Source: Cycas panzhihuaensis
Lineage: Eukaryota > Cycadophyta
Length of the DNA stretch: 64,000 bases
Assembly: GCA_023213395.1 (NCBI GenBank)
Contig: CM041465.1
Location: 211,117,741 to 211,181,740 of the forward strand
Direction: 5' to 3'
The notes under the pieces are model-generated. The model saw nothing but the letters and a program-made list of their open reading frames with translations. It was not told the origin of the DNA and searched no databases. Both the position numbers and the translations under genes were made by a program. This document shows, piece after piece, positions 45,561-58,899 of this stretch (its first letter is position 1; each line of letters opens with the position of its first letter).

Positions 45561-47190
45561 TACTGCTTCTTGATAACATGTGGGCTCACCATCATTAGAA
45601 ACTAAAGCAATAGAAATAGAAGGGTTGTACCTGCCAGGTGGATGACTAACTCATATAGATCTTCTAGCTGTTGGCAGAAGAGTGTCCACATACTCCTGTG
45701 AATCTGCTACTGATTCATCTTCAGAAAGATCTTCATACTCTTCTGATTCTACATATGGCTACATTTCAAACTTGACTTGTTGATGTTCAACTTACTGCAC
45801 CTGTTTCATTTCAGCTTCTACATATTTGGATTTTACAAGGGGAGATTCATCAAATATGACATCTCTGTTGATGGTGATTTTGTGGGCAGTAGGATCCCAC
45901 AACCTATATCCCTTCACACTATCCTTATCACCATAACCAACAAAGATATATCTCTTAGATTTTGGGTCTAACTTTGAACGTTTACTTTTGTCAGTCTAGG
46001 TATAAGAATCATAACCAAAAACGTTTAAATTTAAATAATCATATGGATGTCCAGTCCATACCTCTTTAGGAATCTTGTAATCTATTGCAAGTGATGGTGA
46101 CCTGTTTACTAGATAGCAGGATGTTTAAACAGCTTCTGCCCACAAGCCTTGCTCCACTCTTGCATTACTTAGCATGCTTCTTACTCTTTCCAAGAGTGTC
46201 CTATTCATGCACTTAGCAATGCCATTTTGTTGCGGAGTATAGTTAGTGGTCTTGTGTCTTTCGATCCCAGCTTCTCTACAATAGTTCTCAAAGTCCAAGG
46301 AGTTGAACTCACCTCCATTATCAGTTCTTAAACATTTGATTGTCTTACCAGTATTGTTCTTAACTAGAGCCTTGAACTTCTTAAACATATTAAACACTTC
46401 AGATTTCCTTTTCAAAAGATAGACCCATATCTTCCTAGAGTAATCATCTATAAATGTGATAAAATATAATGATCCTCCATAAGATATTTTAGGGGTTGGT
46501 CCCCATACATCTGAATGTATGTAATTCATAACGCCTTTACTAATGTGACTCCCTACTTTAAACCTAAGTCTATACTGTTTTCTAAAAACATAATGTTTGC
46601 AGAAAGCTAAGTCTAAAAGCTGCAAGTTAGGAAGTAACTTACGGTTTATCAGCACCTTAAGTCCTCTCTCACTCATGTGCCCAAGTCTCTGATGCCATAG
46701 CTGAGCTGGATCTTCTACAGTCTTTGATGCTGTAGCTACTTGGCTGACATCTATACTTCCTACTAAAATGTAAAGATTTCCTTTATTTAAGGCTTTCATA
46801 ACAACCAAGGCGCCCTTTGACACCTTTAGGACTCCTTCATGACATGTATACTTATAACCACCTGAATCTAGTTCACCTAAGGAAATCAAATTCGTTTTTA
46901 GATCAGGTACATGTCTAACCTCAGTTAATGTTCTCACTACCCCATCGAACATCTTAATCCTGATGCTATTGATGCCCACTATCTTACAAGAAACTTCATT
47001 CCCCATAAGCACATCACCACCATTAAGAGGTTAGTATGACGAGAACCAACTCTTGTGTGGACACGTATGGTGCGAAGCACCTGAATCTAATAACCAGTCA
47101 TGGTGATAATGAGAAACATTACAAGTAACCAAGACATCATTATCCATACCTTGATTTGACTCCACCTGATTCACCTCCTTGGCAGGATCT
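45561..47190 (-). pseudogene. Copia B protease and integrase
   Basis: Protease shows WLLDSGASHHTCPH near 47085. The frame 47012-46125 holds the pre-integrase region (LWHQRLGHMSERGLKVL) and integrase. In the zinc finger one Cys codon reads Tyr (FCKHYVFRKQ). The core has HSDVWGPTP and LRTDNGGEF, but the third catalytic residue reads Lys: QQNGIAKCMNRTL where the family has E-R-M-N. The region from 46120 to 45561 is the integrase C-terminus and a variable link, with a few stops. Confidence 0.9.
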
Positions 47191-47198
47191 TTCTTTTT

Positions 47199-47954
47199 TT
47201 AGAACTCCTTCCTTTTGTAGCAATCCTTCTTGAGGTGACCGGTCTTATTACAGTACCAACACCTAAGCTTACTCTTCTTACCTTTTGACTTTGATCTTGA
47301 TGTATCCCTGGAATTTTGTCCTCTCTCAATCGTTCTACCCCTTACCGTCATAACTTCTGGTGTGGAGGTTTCAAGACTAGACTTTCTCTGCACTTCTTCC
47401 ATTAGCAAAGCACTCACAACAGAATCATATTCTAATTTATTTGTAGTGCTAAAACTAATTGAGGTGATAATATTATCCCAGGATTTAGGTAATGAGCATA
47501 ACAGGGTAACAACTTTGTCCTCATCCTCAATTTTAACATCGATACTAGTCAATTGACAAATAAGAGTATTGAAAATATTTAAATGGTCAGTAATTTTTGT
47601 ACCTTCCTTCATCTGTAATGAGTACAGTTGCCTCTTTAGGTAGATTCAATTCGTTACTGATTTGGTCATATACAGGCCTTCCAACCGAGTCCATAATCCT
47701 ACTGCTGTCTGCTCCCCTGCAATGTTAAACAAAACTTCATCCGCCAAGCATAATTATATTGTGCTAAGTGCCTTCTTGTCTAAATCATCCCATTCATCAT
47801 CGTCCATCCCTGCGAGTTTCTTTGATTTGCCTGCAAGGGCTTTGTACAAACCCTGTTATACAAGAATATCATACGCTTTTAGCTTCCACAACTCGAAGTT
47901 ATTCTTGCCATTAAATTTCTCCACCTCAAACTCTGCACTTGCTAGTTTCGCCAT
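47199..47954 (-). pseudogene. Copia B gag
   Basis: The start at 47954 (MAKLASAEFEVEKFNGKN) is 58 bases inside the primer site. The frame is the same through to 47199 with three stops. It has the gag core (GLWTRLEGLYMTKSV, LKRQLYSLQMKEGTKI) and a complete CCHC zinc knuckle, CWYCNKTGHLKKDC, near 47250. The end overlaps a Lys-rich link to protease. Confidence 0.9.
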
Positions 47955-48011
47955 TTGATGTAGAAATTTCGCCACTAAAACCTTTACAAACTCGCCGCAA
48001 GAAAAAGGAGT

Positions 48012-48024
48012 GGCTCTGATACCA
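48012..48024 (-). other. Copia B primer-binding site
   Basis: The minus strand reads TGGTATCAGAGCC two bases inside the LTR, the initiator tRNA-Met type. Confidence 0.92.
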
Positions 48025-48026
48025 CT

Positions 48027-48654
48027 TGTTGAGAATACAAGGTCCCAAACTTTAAACACCACCAAGATCTATTGCATTCTTGCAACTAGTTATAGAAATC
48101 AAAACTTAAAATTACATGCAAGTTCTAAAATCAGAGATTATAATATAACATGAAAATGAAAGCCAAACATCACATATGCACCCGATATAACATGGTAAAA
48201 CCCTAGAAATGTGCTAGGGAAACATCCACACAGGAAAGGTATCGATCTTTATTGATATAGAATGGAGAAACTACATCTCAGTTATAGAGTGCTCTCAAGA
48301 ACAACAAAAACAACCGCCACCACCATCACAGTACATTGCATTACATTACAACATAATAAGAAAAGCCCTAAAACGGGCTACATGAGAGGAACATCCAAGG
48401 CATGAATCTTAACCGTAGAATCTAGGGTATTTATATCGGATGACCCTGATTCTCTTTACATTTTAATATGCTTTGAATGGCTAATTTTTTGGGTTGGGGG
48501 CTATCGCCCCCGAACCCCCACCTAGCGGGGGGCATTCTCTTGCCCACCCCGACCAAGGGGCTCCATATGGAACCCCGAGAAAGATTAGGGGGGGAAACCG
48601 CGCTAAAAACATGCCAAAATTTTAGCCCCAAAATTATTGTCACAATATCTAACA
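48027..48654 (-). repeat. Copia B LTR (5' LTR)
   Basis: 628 bp, aligns with 43371-43982. The G-rich inverted repeat is at 48491-48518 with slightly different bases, still able to pair. Confidence 0.93.
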
Positions 48655-49190
48655 CTTCACTCTTACCTAATCAAAACAAGTACTTCTATGTCTATAGTGG
48701 GTTTACATTTGGTGGTCCATTTAATAAGTCAAATTGATGTACTATTTTTATTACAATTTATGCACTTAGGGGTTTCATTAAAATTGACCTCTTTGTACTA
48801 TTTAAGACATAACTTTGCCAGAAAGTATAAGATTTAAGTGTCATTTAATAGGTTGGATTTGTATTTCTATTTTCTATAAAGTGAATGGTCATTTAGGTAA
48901 TTTTGAAATCTTTTTGATGCATTATTTTAATGTTTAAAGTTAATAAAAGTTTATGGGTTTCTTATAAGTTGACCCTATAAACAAACTTAACACAAACTTC
49001 AGTTTGTTATCACAAATTGATATTAAAATCTTTATCTTGGAGGAGATTGATTCCTAGTTAGGACACTTATGTATATTCTAAAGTTGAAAGGGAATAATTT
49101 GACTTATGTTTGAGTGTCTTTCTTTGCCTATATTTAGTCCATTTACCCTTCATCAAAGTACTTTATCTTTTAAAGCAATTTTATTTTATC
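48655..49190. other. AT-rich stretch between copia B and copia C, no gene seen
   Basis: No coding frame or known repeat. It directly precedes the gag of copia C, so it may hold that element's leader or a decayed LTR, but I cannot find a primer site. Confidence 0.4.
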
Positions 49191-51900
49191 ATGGCTTCTA
49201 ACAGAAGTAATATAATAGTACTTATGTTTGATGGTACTAATTTGTTAAATTAAAGTTATAGAATGAAGCCTATATTTATATCAAAGGACATGTGGGACTT
49301 AATCATAAATGGATGTGATGCATTTGATCATAATGCTACTATAAATTAGAAGAATACTTTCAAGGAGAACAAATACAGAGATAGTGAGCTTTGACATTCA
49401 TCTTTTGTACTTTGGAGGACCACATTTTCTTAAGAGTAAGTGGGGTGACTACATCAAAAGAGGTATGGGATGCTTTGAAGATTACCTATGAAGGGTCAAT
49501 TACATCAAAATTTTAAACACTAAAGATTAGATTTAAAAATTATAGAATTTACAATAATAAGGTAGTCAATAACTTCATAACTAAGGTATAAGGCCCAATC
49601 GATTAAATAAGGGCTTTAAGAGAAGTTATTAGTGAACAAAATATGGTAGAATAAATTCTAAAGAGCGTTAGTGACATTAAGAGGCTTAAGATAGGAGCTA
49701 TAAGTATTGAATCTTTTAAAAACCTTATAATACTTAGAGTTAATCAATTTAGTACCATGATGTTAGCTGTTGAAGAGAAGAAAGGTGGTAGTGAGTCCTT
49801 GTAATATGCATTTGCCACTAAGGTAAAGATTATGCCATTTTATAAAGGCCAAAGTTTTAGAGAAATAGGTCAAACTCCTAGAGGAAGGGACCAAAACTTT
49901 ATAAACTAAGGATAATTTTACTAAGGGCTATTTATCAAGGTCAAGGTCAAATTCATCAAGGACATGAACAATTCTATCAAGGACAAGCATATAGGAATCA
50001 AGGCTAATTTAATCAAGGTCAAGGTGAAGGTTTTAGGTCTTAAGGAAGAGGAAGAGGACAAAGTTTAAAACGAAAGAATCAAGGACAAAGAGGAAGGAAA
50101 GAAAAAGGAATAATATAATGTTCCTATTTCCATATAGATGGACACTTAGAAAATTATTATTTTATAAAAAGATCTAGCATGCAAAGGGAAGTAACAAATA
50201 TAATAGTCAAATATCCAAGGGAAAATAAAATACTTTTCCTATCAAGTCTAATGGCTAATAAAGAGGAGGATAGTTGTTATATTGATTCACATTACTCTAC
50301 TCATTGGACAATTCTCAAATAAGTAAAACAATGTTTAGAGATAATATTATTCAAGCTATAATAGGTAAAGGGAATATAACCATCTAAACATATTTTAAAG
50401 AAATTGGGTGCATTAATGATATACTTCATGTCCGTACCCTTAAAAAAACCTTGTTATCAGTTGGTTAAATAATGGAGCAAAAATATAAAGTTATATTTAA
50501 TAATGATGAGTGCATAATTAGGGACAAATTGAAGAATGAAGAAATAGTTGTTAAGGGTCAAATTACTTGTGACAAGTTATTTAAGTTAGTCATACCCCTA
50601 AATAACTATTATGCCTTGAAGGCATCAATTGATGTGAATAATGAGACTTGGCATAAAAGATTTGGCCATGTGAACTACAACAACTTATAAATAATGAAGA
50701 AAATAGAAATGGTGATTGGTTTGCCTAACATTAAACATAATAAAGAAGTATGTGAAGGATGTATACTAGGCAAATAATAAAGGGAAGGATTTTCAAATGA
50801 CAACTATAGAGTAAATAAGCCCTTATAACTAGTATATACATATTTATGTGAACTAATGTATATACCATCCCTTATAGGAGCTAAGTACTTCGTAACATTT
50901 ATTGATTACTTTATAACAATGACTTGGATTTATTTTCTTAAATTTAATCAAATGCATTTTAATGCTTTATTGATTTCAAAGTGATGATTCAAAGATAATA
51001 AGAATTCATTTTAAATGAATTCAAGGACTATTGGAAGTACTATAGGATAAGGAAGTAACTCACTAATACTTACACCCCTCAATAAAATGGGGTAGAAGAA
51101 AGAAAAAATAAGACTACTATTGAGATGACAAGGAGCATGCTTAAGGATAAGCATATTGGCAATGAGTTTTAGGGAGAAGTTATTCATGTAATTATTTACT
51201 TATTAAACAAATTCACAACAAAGATAGTAAGAAAGATCACACTTGAAGAGGCTTGGATATGTCGAAAGAAGGACGAAGTTAAGTGATAAAAGCACTAAAT
51301 GCATATTTATAGCATATAGTAATACATCGAAATCCTATGAATTATATGACCCTAAAGATTAAAAAATCATCATAAATAGAGATATCATTTGTAATGAAAA
51401 TGAATTATATCAAGAGGAAGTTAATGAAAAGATAAAGACAAAAAAGTTGTAGTTGATATAGAACATAACTTAGATAGTATAAATATACCTAATACAAGGG
51501 AGTAGGTACATCTACTTCAAATTAAAAGGTTCTAAAATGGGTATAAAGGGGTCATACCCCTCAATATATTTTAGACATAAACTTTAAGAGAAGGATAACT
51601 AGATCTCAAAGGGTAAATTCTGCATTAATAACTCAAGTTATGGACTCAAATAAGCTTCAAAATTTTGAAAAGCCAAATAGTCAAGATTAATGGATAGAAG
51701 CAATAAAAGAGGAGTATAGTGTCATAGTGAAGAATAACACATGGGAGTCAGTTGGTTTTCCACTAATAAAAAATGATATTAGGACAAAATATATCTATAA
51801 GACCAAGTGCAAGTCATATATTTCAATTGACAAGTACCAAGTATGGTTAGCTATGAAGGGATATGCTCAAGTTAAATATTTGCACTAGTTGTAAGGTTAG
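49191..51900 (+). pseudogene. Copia C: very old, truncated Ty1/copia element
   Basis: Gag starts near 49191 with MASNRSNIIVLMFDGTN and then is read only through many stops. A zinc-knuckle remnant lies near 50118 (CSYFHIDGHLENYY) and the protease Asp near 50281 (CYIDSHYSTHW). The frame 50472-50690 is the pre-integrase region (ETWHKRFGHVNYNNL). CEGCILGK near 50755 and GAKYFVTFIDYF near 50880 are integrase. NGVEERKNKT near 51090 holds the integrase Glu. The start of RT (NNTWESVGFPL, then FALVVRL) ends at 51900, where the Tat3 LTR begins. The rest of RT is outside the window or lost. Confidence 0.82.
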
Positions 51901-54355
51901 TAAAATACACGAAGCTAGAGGGGTAAATTACAAACTCCTTACTAATGATAAAAAACCTAGGGTGTGGAGGCCAAATACATGGGAAAGTAAACTAACAACC
52001 CTAACTAGGATGTCTGTGTGACTCTTGTGCATGAGTATGAGGGAACACTATGCACTAAATAATGAAATGGAGGCTAAACTAGGGTAAAAGTGAGGGTGCA
52101 TGTATGAGGATAAACACATTATTTTGGTTTTGGGGGCTTATGGAAAGCTAGGGAGAAGGAAGCACATACATATATGTAACTATATGGCTTTTTATTTTTA
52201 TAAAAAACAACAAACAAACCCAAGATAAGACATAATATTATCCTATATGCTTAAGAACTCACAACTATGCAATCCCTTCTCTTATTCGAACTTGTAACTA
52301 GATGACAAAACAAGGACTAATTCACCTAACATTTCATGAAAATACAATGCAAATGGGAAAGAAAATGGGAATGCCTTTCACTTTTTATTTTGGGGTTTTT
52401 TCTTATATTTGTCTTTTTTAGGGGATTTTTTCCTTTTCAATTAAAAGAGAGAAAAAAATAAAAGGTCTATAAAAAAAGGTAAAACTAATTTCTTTTTCTT
52501 TCATTTTTTCCTATACTTTCTTTTCTTTGAGTTTTTTTTCTTTTTAAAAAGGAAAGGGGAGGTGAAAGGGGTTTAGGGCAAAAAAAAAAAATTCTTAGAT
52601 TCCTGTTCCCTTACTTCTTAGATTAGTCCTAAAACTTCTTTTTCCTTTCCTTTCCCTTTTTTCCTTTACTAAAAAGAAAGAAAGCTAAGATAAGTGGAAA
52701 AATAATGTACCTAATAGTAGTGGAATTTATTTGTTAAGCAACATCTTTCCTTAACTCATAGTGAATAATGATAAGAAGATGGTCTTAATGGGAAATACAT
52801 TATAATATAAATCTAGAGAAAATTTAGAAACATTTCTACTTGTTAGATATGCTTACGACGTAGGAAATAATGTAATAAAGACTTCAAAAAATTTAGAAAT
52901 ATGTACTAAAGATCAATGAGCTAACATACCTTTTGCGAGGAGTCATTACTAAAGAAGAATTTTGGTAGAAGAACCCAATCTTTTGGGTAATTATAGAGAG
53001 AAGTCTTGACCCCCTTCCTTCTTATAATGGAGTTAGTATACCTACAAGATAATTGCTAACTAAGAATATAATAAAATATGCATAATACCTCTAGCATATA
53101 ATATGATCAAAGTTGAGCCAAAGTGATATCTAGGTTAACTAATAAGAAATGGTTGGGGAGGGCCTCATAATGGCCCAAGTGTCACCTTAATATAGTAAAC
53201 TCCTTAAGTTATACTTGGGTGTTACCTTCCTTTACAACTTCCTCTTTTGGATCTATAGAAAAATAAGCACAAACTAGTCTAATAAGAAGAATATGATGCA
53301 AGGGAATGATTAAGAAATGAATGACAAGTTAAATGCAACAAAATGAAATGAAAATAAGAAACAAATCATATGGAATAATTATCATAAAGTAAAAGGAGGA
53401 GGATTACCTCTTCCTTGAATGATGGATATGGCTAACAATTGTTACACTCCCCTCTAAGACTCACTCTTGGTTCTAAAAGTATGTAGTCCCAAGGATATAG
53501 TCACCAAGAAAGTATGTAAATCAAGGTTGCCTAATTCTTATGAAATTTTGGTAGTATAATAGTATGGTATATGACTGAACTTGATCTCACCCCTCTAATG
53601 AAAAAATTAGGGAGATTTATAGATGAGGCAAAGGTTGAGGTAAGTCGTTTTCATCCCATAATATGAGAGAAAGCCACAGGATAAATCCATGAGTCTTACT
53701 CATGGATTTGGACCAAAATCACATAGAGAAGATCGAAATGGGATGTGATTTCCCCTCATGGGTAATCCAAATCTAATAAGCATCGGTCTAGGGCCAACAT
53801 GAGTCATCCAAGACTATCAGGGAAGCATTTATGAGCTAACTATTACTGATAAACCTAAATCTTGGTTGGTGATAGTGATACCATAAAGATATTTGCGGTA
53901 CTGCAAAATTATTCACAATACCACTATTGCATATAAAATACACAATGGTATAGTAACAAATTTAATTCTCCAATGAAAAACCCATATAAATAAGCCAAAA
54001 ACTCATGAATGTAGAGACCTAGATATAGACATAGTTGAAAAAGAGTAACAAACAATAAAAACTAAGAGAATTAATGAATTAAAATAAAGTAAATAAGATG
54101 TTGTAAAGGAGATAAGCATATGTTCTCACTTGAGGAGATTGATGAGTGGACTAACGACCATCAATTGGAGTCGTACTTATCATTGGCTAAAAAATACATG
54201 GGCTACTACATCTAACAATCAAGTAAATGAAAGCACACACCCATTATCTATAATCATGACATGTAAAATTAATAAAGTATAAAGAGTAATGGACCATACC
54301 TTCACTTATAGCTATTTACTATAGTGTCTATGCCATTCTAAAAAGTTAGGAAATA
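51901..54355 (-). repeat. Tat3 LTR (3' LTR)
   Basis: Start (TAAAATAC, then GAAGCTAGAGGGG) corresponds to TGAAATGC, TGCTACGGGG of Tat2; the end GTTAGGAAATA corresponds to AGCTAGGAAACA of Tat1. Both terminal dinucleotides are decayed by transitions. Pyrimidine- and purine-rich low-complexity stretches fill 52380-52690. Confidence 0.65.
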
Positions 54356-55359
54356 TTACCCCCTTAATAATAAAGCTTCTTCAACTTGTAGCTAGAATAT
54401 GGTGAATGTTGCCAATACAAATGATGTGAGATATACCAAACCAATATGTGTATGGAATAAGGGGCGAGGTCTGCCATTATTTTGTCTTATTAATAGGTGA
54501 TAAGAGGGTGTTACCCTTAGTTTAACCTGCTTAGAAAACTACTTAGCGGTGTATAAACTAGGAAGGATGATGGGTATTACCATAATTTAACCTCATTAGT
54601 GGTTGTATTTCAGAGGAGGAGTTATTTGGGCTCGTCTCAGAGTTATATTCTTTTTTTTTGGATTTTTTTTTTCTTTTATATTTTTTGGTGGATTTATATT
54701 ATTTTTGAGTTTTTAATTATTTTATAATTTTTTTATTATGTTTTTGAGGTTTTTATATTTTTTTAGATTTTTTATGGTTTTGTGTTATTTCTTATGGTCT
54801 TGCAAGTAGATTTTACATGGAAAAGAAATGGAGAAGTAAGAAAATAACAATGAAACAATAAGAAGGATAAGGTCATGGGTGTCAAGGAGTGATGAACCTT
54901 AGGGAGGTCATGACCTAGTCAATTACATGCATATATCTATAAATATACATGGTAGTTTACCCTCATTTCAAAGCATAGGTGGTGGTTTAGGTTCTCAATA
55001 GAGCATGAGGGAAGTTGGTAGCTTGGATAAGCTTCCAAGGTGGGCTAAGAATGCCTAAGCTTATCACCATAATTTAGCCTCTTCAATGAGTCCCACTTAG
55101 AGGTTAGGTTAGGGGGGATTACTCCCTAAATATATGTCTTAATGGGAGGCTTATTAGGCCAAAATGGGGTTGCCTATTAATGGAAAACAATCCTTGAGGA
55201 TGAATGTCATTAACCTATCAATCTTTTATTAAGTTCTCATGGGATATAATGAATAAATATAGAAGAGAATTAATCAAAAAGGGACTTAGCATGGTTAGTA
55301 AGAGATCTTACTTATGGGTAATAGACTTGGTAGACTTGGGTGAGTTAGGACCCTATGAG
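54356..55359. other. Tat3 internal sequence between LTR and aRNH, T-rich
   Basis: The first 150 bases match Tat1 after its LTR (polypurine tract, then AGCAGAGCC-like bases). 54640-54800 is a T-rich simple stretch. No gene. Confidence 0.55.
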
Positions 55360-55581
55360 CTAGGAGTCATAATGCAACACAATAGAGCCATAGTAGATAT
55401 GTAAGGCATTAGATAAGGCCTCTATAATAATGGTGTACTTAGCTACGTTATTAGTAGAAATGAGTAGGTAGACTCTAGAATAGATAAAAATGTACCCTAA
55501 GTGATCATAAATGGTCCATACTATAACAAAAGGCCTAGGATTCCCACTGCTATCCCTATAGGTATGAATGATCAATGCCAT
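55360..55581 (-). pseudogene. Tat3 aRNH remnant
   Basis: A 73-residue frame with SSGNPRPFVIVWTIY, STNNVAKYTIIIEALSNAL and VLHYDS matches the aRNH of Tat1 and Tat2. The catalytic Glu of NNEA reads Val here (NNVA), and the first Asp motif is altered. It confirms that aRNH lay next to the 3' LTR before the three elements split. Confidence 0.75.
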
Positions 55582-57589
55582 GGGGATAGATACAAGGGTA
55601 ACTCAAGGTGGACTCAGTGAATAAAGGGAAGTGGTAGGAATTAACCAATCATCACAAGGACTTAGGTAGGTATGCATAATTTGACTAAGATAATGAGCAA
55701 TGCTTGGTCCTTAGGAATGACTATATGCTAGTGTCATAACCTCTTCTAATGCTTATCATAGGTTATATCCATGTTGGAGAGGTTTTAGTCACGATTAACA
55801 CCATAATGAGTCCATGTAACTAGATTTAAAGGTCCTAAATTACGCACTCAATTAGATTCAACCTATAAATTGTAGGTGGGGACAAGGTTGTCATGCAATC
55901 TATTGAATATGCCAAGGAGGTGGTGGTAGATATGCTCCCTTAATCAAAACACATAGACACAGACACAGACACACATATATATATCTATATATTTATATTT
56001 TCCTTTTTCTTTTCCTTTGCTTCTTTTTTTCTTTTACCCTAGAGGAGCATATGTATATATTATTAAGAAAGTATGAAATAGGTGTGGTGGCAAGTCAAAC
56101 TATGGGGAAGCCAAGAAGGTGTATCATATCAATTATGATTTAATAGAAGACACAACTAAACCATGAGAAACATGTGAGGAGGGTCAAACTATGGGGTGTG
56201 AAGGGAAAGTCATATGAGTACTCTGATTGCCCATCATAATGCATGCACTGAATGTGGTCCATAGGTTGGTGAGAACAAAGAACTAAGACTTCCTATTATA
56301 ATGGAGACTAAACTAAAGATACTATAAGCTAACATCTAAGCTATAAGTTAGCTGGGATGACATATAGGTAATACTAAGGTAATGAAGTAGAGCCACAAGT
56401 TAAGAAGGTAGGAAATCTAAGAGCAAGTTGATGTACAAATAACATTGATATGGGGGAGCTAAAGGCACTTAGAGCTTAGTTAATGGGCATGTTGAAAGTA
56501 AGGGAGAACCTATGGGCTGACAACATGGCTAGAAGATGGTGTGATATAGGAGGACTAAGCTAAAGGTGTGGTTGTATGAATAAAAGACAATCTCAAAGAG
56601 TAAAGGAGAGCATAGAATATGATGAGAGAGCAAGGATCAATTAGTACTTAACATATAAGGGGGTAACATGGGTATAAAATATGAGATCAGATAAGACAAT
56701 CCTATGGACTATAAACACTGATATGCATAAAGGTAAGTTGCTTGAAGTGAAAAAGGGTCTTAATTTAAAGTGAATGAAGTCATTAATAACATGCATTAAT
56801 GATAATGAGGGTCAAATGTTGGGCCAAAAAAATGAAAGTTAAGAAATAGAGAAAGCTATGGCAAGGATGTATGAATGAAGTCAGTGAGATCAAGGTCTTA
56901 GCAAATCAAATGAGAGACAAAATAGGCTCTGGGCCATCACGCTATGGCGATTTATATATTCTTGGTATTCTTTCTTGATTTTCATTTTCATTTTCATGAT
57001 TTTGAGTTAGGAATTTGTTAAAAAATCTTAGTTACTTTTATCCCAAATATTTTCGAGATCACCATAGGCAAATTGTCCATCGAAATCGTAAACGGGTTGA
57101 GTTATTGGATCCAGAACTCAATGATGGTCATTTTCCAACTTGACCGAGTAGTAGATTATTCTATTTTTCTTTTTTTTATGTTTTAAATTTTGGTTGGGGT
57201 CATACCCTAGCTATTTTAAATTTATCAAAATGGAGGCTAAATTGTGCCCTATTTGTGACCAAACTAAGGAAATTTAATGCCCTAGTCTTATTAGACAGAT
57301 TATTTTTGTCCAAAACTATTTAGTTTTTCTATTTTGGTTCATTTTTTTTGAATTTTTTATATACCATGATATTTCACTATACTGCACCTAATAAATTGCT
57401 ACTGTGAATATATTTGTAGTATTGAAAAAATATTTATGGTACATAATATAAATGATAAAATTGATAAATATCTTTACAAATGCCTCCTAAATCAACTTGT
57501 TTAGGTCATTTTTGGGTATGTGATTGGCCTAGCCATGTTGTAAGTTGTTATATCTATAATTTATATTATTTTATAGGTCATTTTCATGA
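55582..57589. other. Tat3 sequence upstream of the opposite-strand gene, no clear gene
   Basis: By position it should hold the promoter region and leader of the opposite-strand gene. TTTATATATTC near 56950 may be the decayed TATA box; this is weak. It is longer than in Tat1/Tat2, so it probably holds insertions. A CA-rich microsatellite lies near 55955-55985. Confidence 0.4.
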
Positions 57590-58890
57590 TTGATAATCAC
57601 AAAAACATTAGTTCACCTATGTTGGGTCTTGCTTGATTGATGATAGATCAAGATCATGAGATTATGAGGTGATGTGGACTATTATAGGTGATCACAATAT
57701 GATAATATGCACCTAATCAGGGGCTACTAGTGGACATTATATCCCACTAGGATAGATGGTAGCACGTTTTCCATTTGCCATGTGTGGGGATGTGACCATC
57801 ATAGCCATGGATGTGGCAAGGTTCTTAGGGTTGCTAGTGAGGGGGGCACCACAGGGTGGTGACAACTACTTCTATGAAAGAGGGCAATGGAACCAGAGGG
57901 GTGGTAATGTTAGGAAGATCAACTTACTCGAGGAAATTGTAATATTTACCATTCTATTCTAAATATCTTAGTGGCAGAACTATAGAGAGGTTCCAAGAGG
58001 ATGGATAGACATGGCGTAATGATACAAAGGTGGTGAGAGGCTAGATAGGGCATCCCTCATAGTGGCCAATATTAGAGCACAATTAGATTAGATCTGGGTA
58101 GCTGACCATGGAGGATTCTCATATTACACATTGCTACAGTATTGGTTCTTTGATTATTTCCACAGAGTAGGGCCTATGATTAGGCCACAACTAGTGGCAG
58201 ATGGAGATCCCCTTATACATAGTTAATTTACATGCTTTACAAGCCTAGGCACCATGGAGCAATTCCCTCATATAATACATGTTACATACTTAGACTTGTT
58301 GACACTAGATAACTATGTGAGACATCCATATAGGAGTGTCCACTAGGATAGTAATGAGGAGGGAAGTGGTGATATAGTAGAGCAAGCAATAGTCATTGGA
58401 GAGGCTATTAGTGAGGGTAAGGAGGCAGTCAAAGCTGAGGAGGAGGAGGAGGCTATTGAGGGAGGGAAGGTATATGGTGCTAGTTCAAAGGAAGAGAGTG
58501 CCAACAACTCAACCATAAGAGCACAAGGAGAGGTTCCTCAAGGAGGTATTACTCCTATCACTTACTTGTTAGTCTATTCTTTAAGTATAAGATAGTGTTT
58601 GCCCCTTTGATGAGGGCTATAGAGATGTGGGTAGCTAAGTGACACGAGCTCCAGGGGAGGATATGAGAGTTGGAGGGTTGAGGAGAGTGAGTGGTGCCTT
58701 TAGTTATAGTAGATCCACCCAAGGTGGTCCCTGAAGTGGAGGCATAGATTATAGAGTTACATGAGAGGATCGAGGAGGTCTGGGGCCAATTATAGAAGGC
58801 TTGGGATGTGAGTGATCTACCAAGAGAAGGAGGAGATTTGATAGTACTCAAAGAGGACTACAAGGTGATCATACATAGACTAAAGGTGCT
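57590..58890 (+). pseudogene. Tat3 copy of the opposite-strand gene
   Basis: After TTTTATAG the sequence reads VIFMIDNHKN and later CGLL, matching Tat2 VIVVDNREN and CGLYKAL. The frame 57756-57962 has CGDVTIIAMDVARFLGLLVRG, the counterpart of GDVTITPGAIRRILGVP and closer to the plant mobile domain consensus. Then come GWIDMA, ASLIVANIRAQLD, GFSYYTLLQYWFFDYF, as in Tat2. An acidic Glu-rich part (near 58430) and a coiled-coil-like part (ELHERIEEVWGQL, LIVLKEDYKVIIHRL) finish it. Stops are many. The same layout in an old copy shows the gene was part of the ancestral element. Confidence 0.6.
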
Positions 58891-58899
58891 CTTTTTCTC

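Larger units (their letters stand above)
43371..48654 (-). mobile_element. Copia B: Ty1/copia element, nearly complete
   Basis: LTRs at 43371-43982 and 48027-48654 start TGTTGAGAATAC and end AACA. The flanking bases are CTTTA on the left (43366-43370) and CTTCA on the right (48655-48659), a 5-bp duplication with one transition. Gag, protease, integrase, RT and RNase H follow in copia order on the minus strand. There are about ten stops over 4 kb, which makes it the best preserved pol in the window but not an active one. Confidence 0.95.

Noticed and set aside
10049-48024. TGGTATCAGAGCC motifs as tRNA gene ends
   Set aside because: They stand at LTR borders and no tRNA cloverleaf surrounds them; they are primer-binding sites.
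52380-54800. T-rich and purine-rich runs as possible scaffold-attachment sites or origins
   Set aside because: Simple sequence in a decayed Tat3 LTR and flank; nothing beyond composition supports a function.
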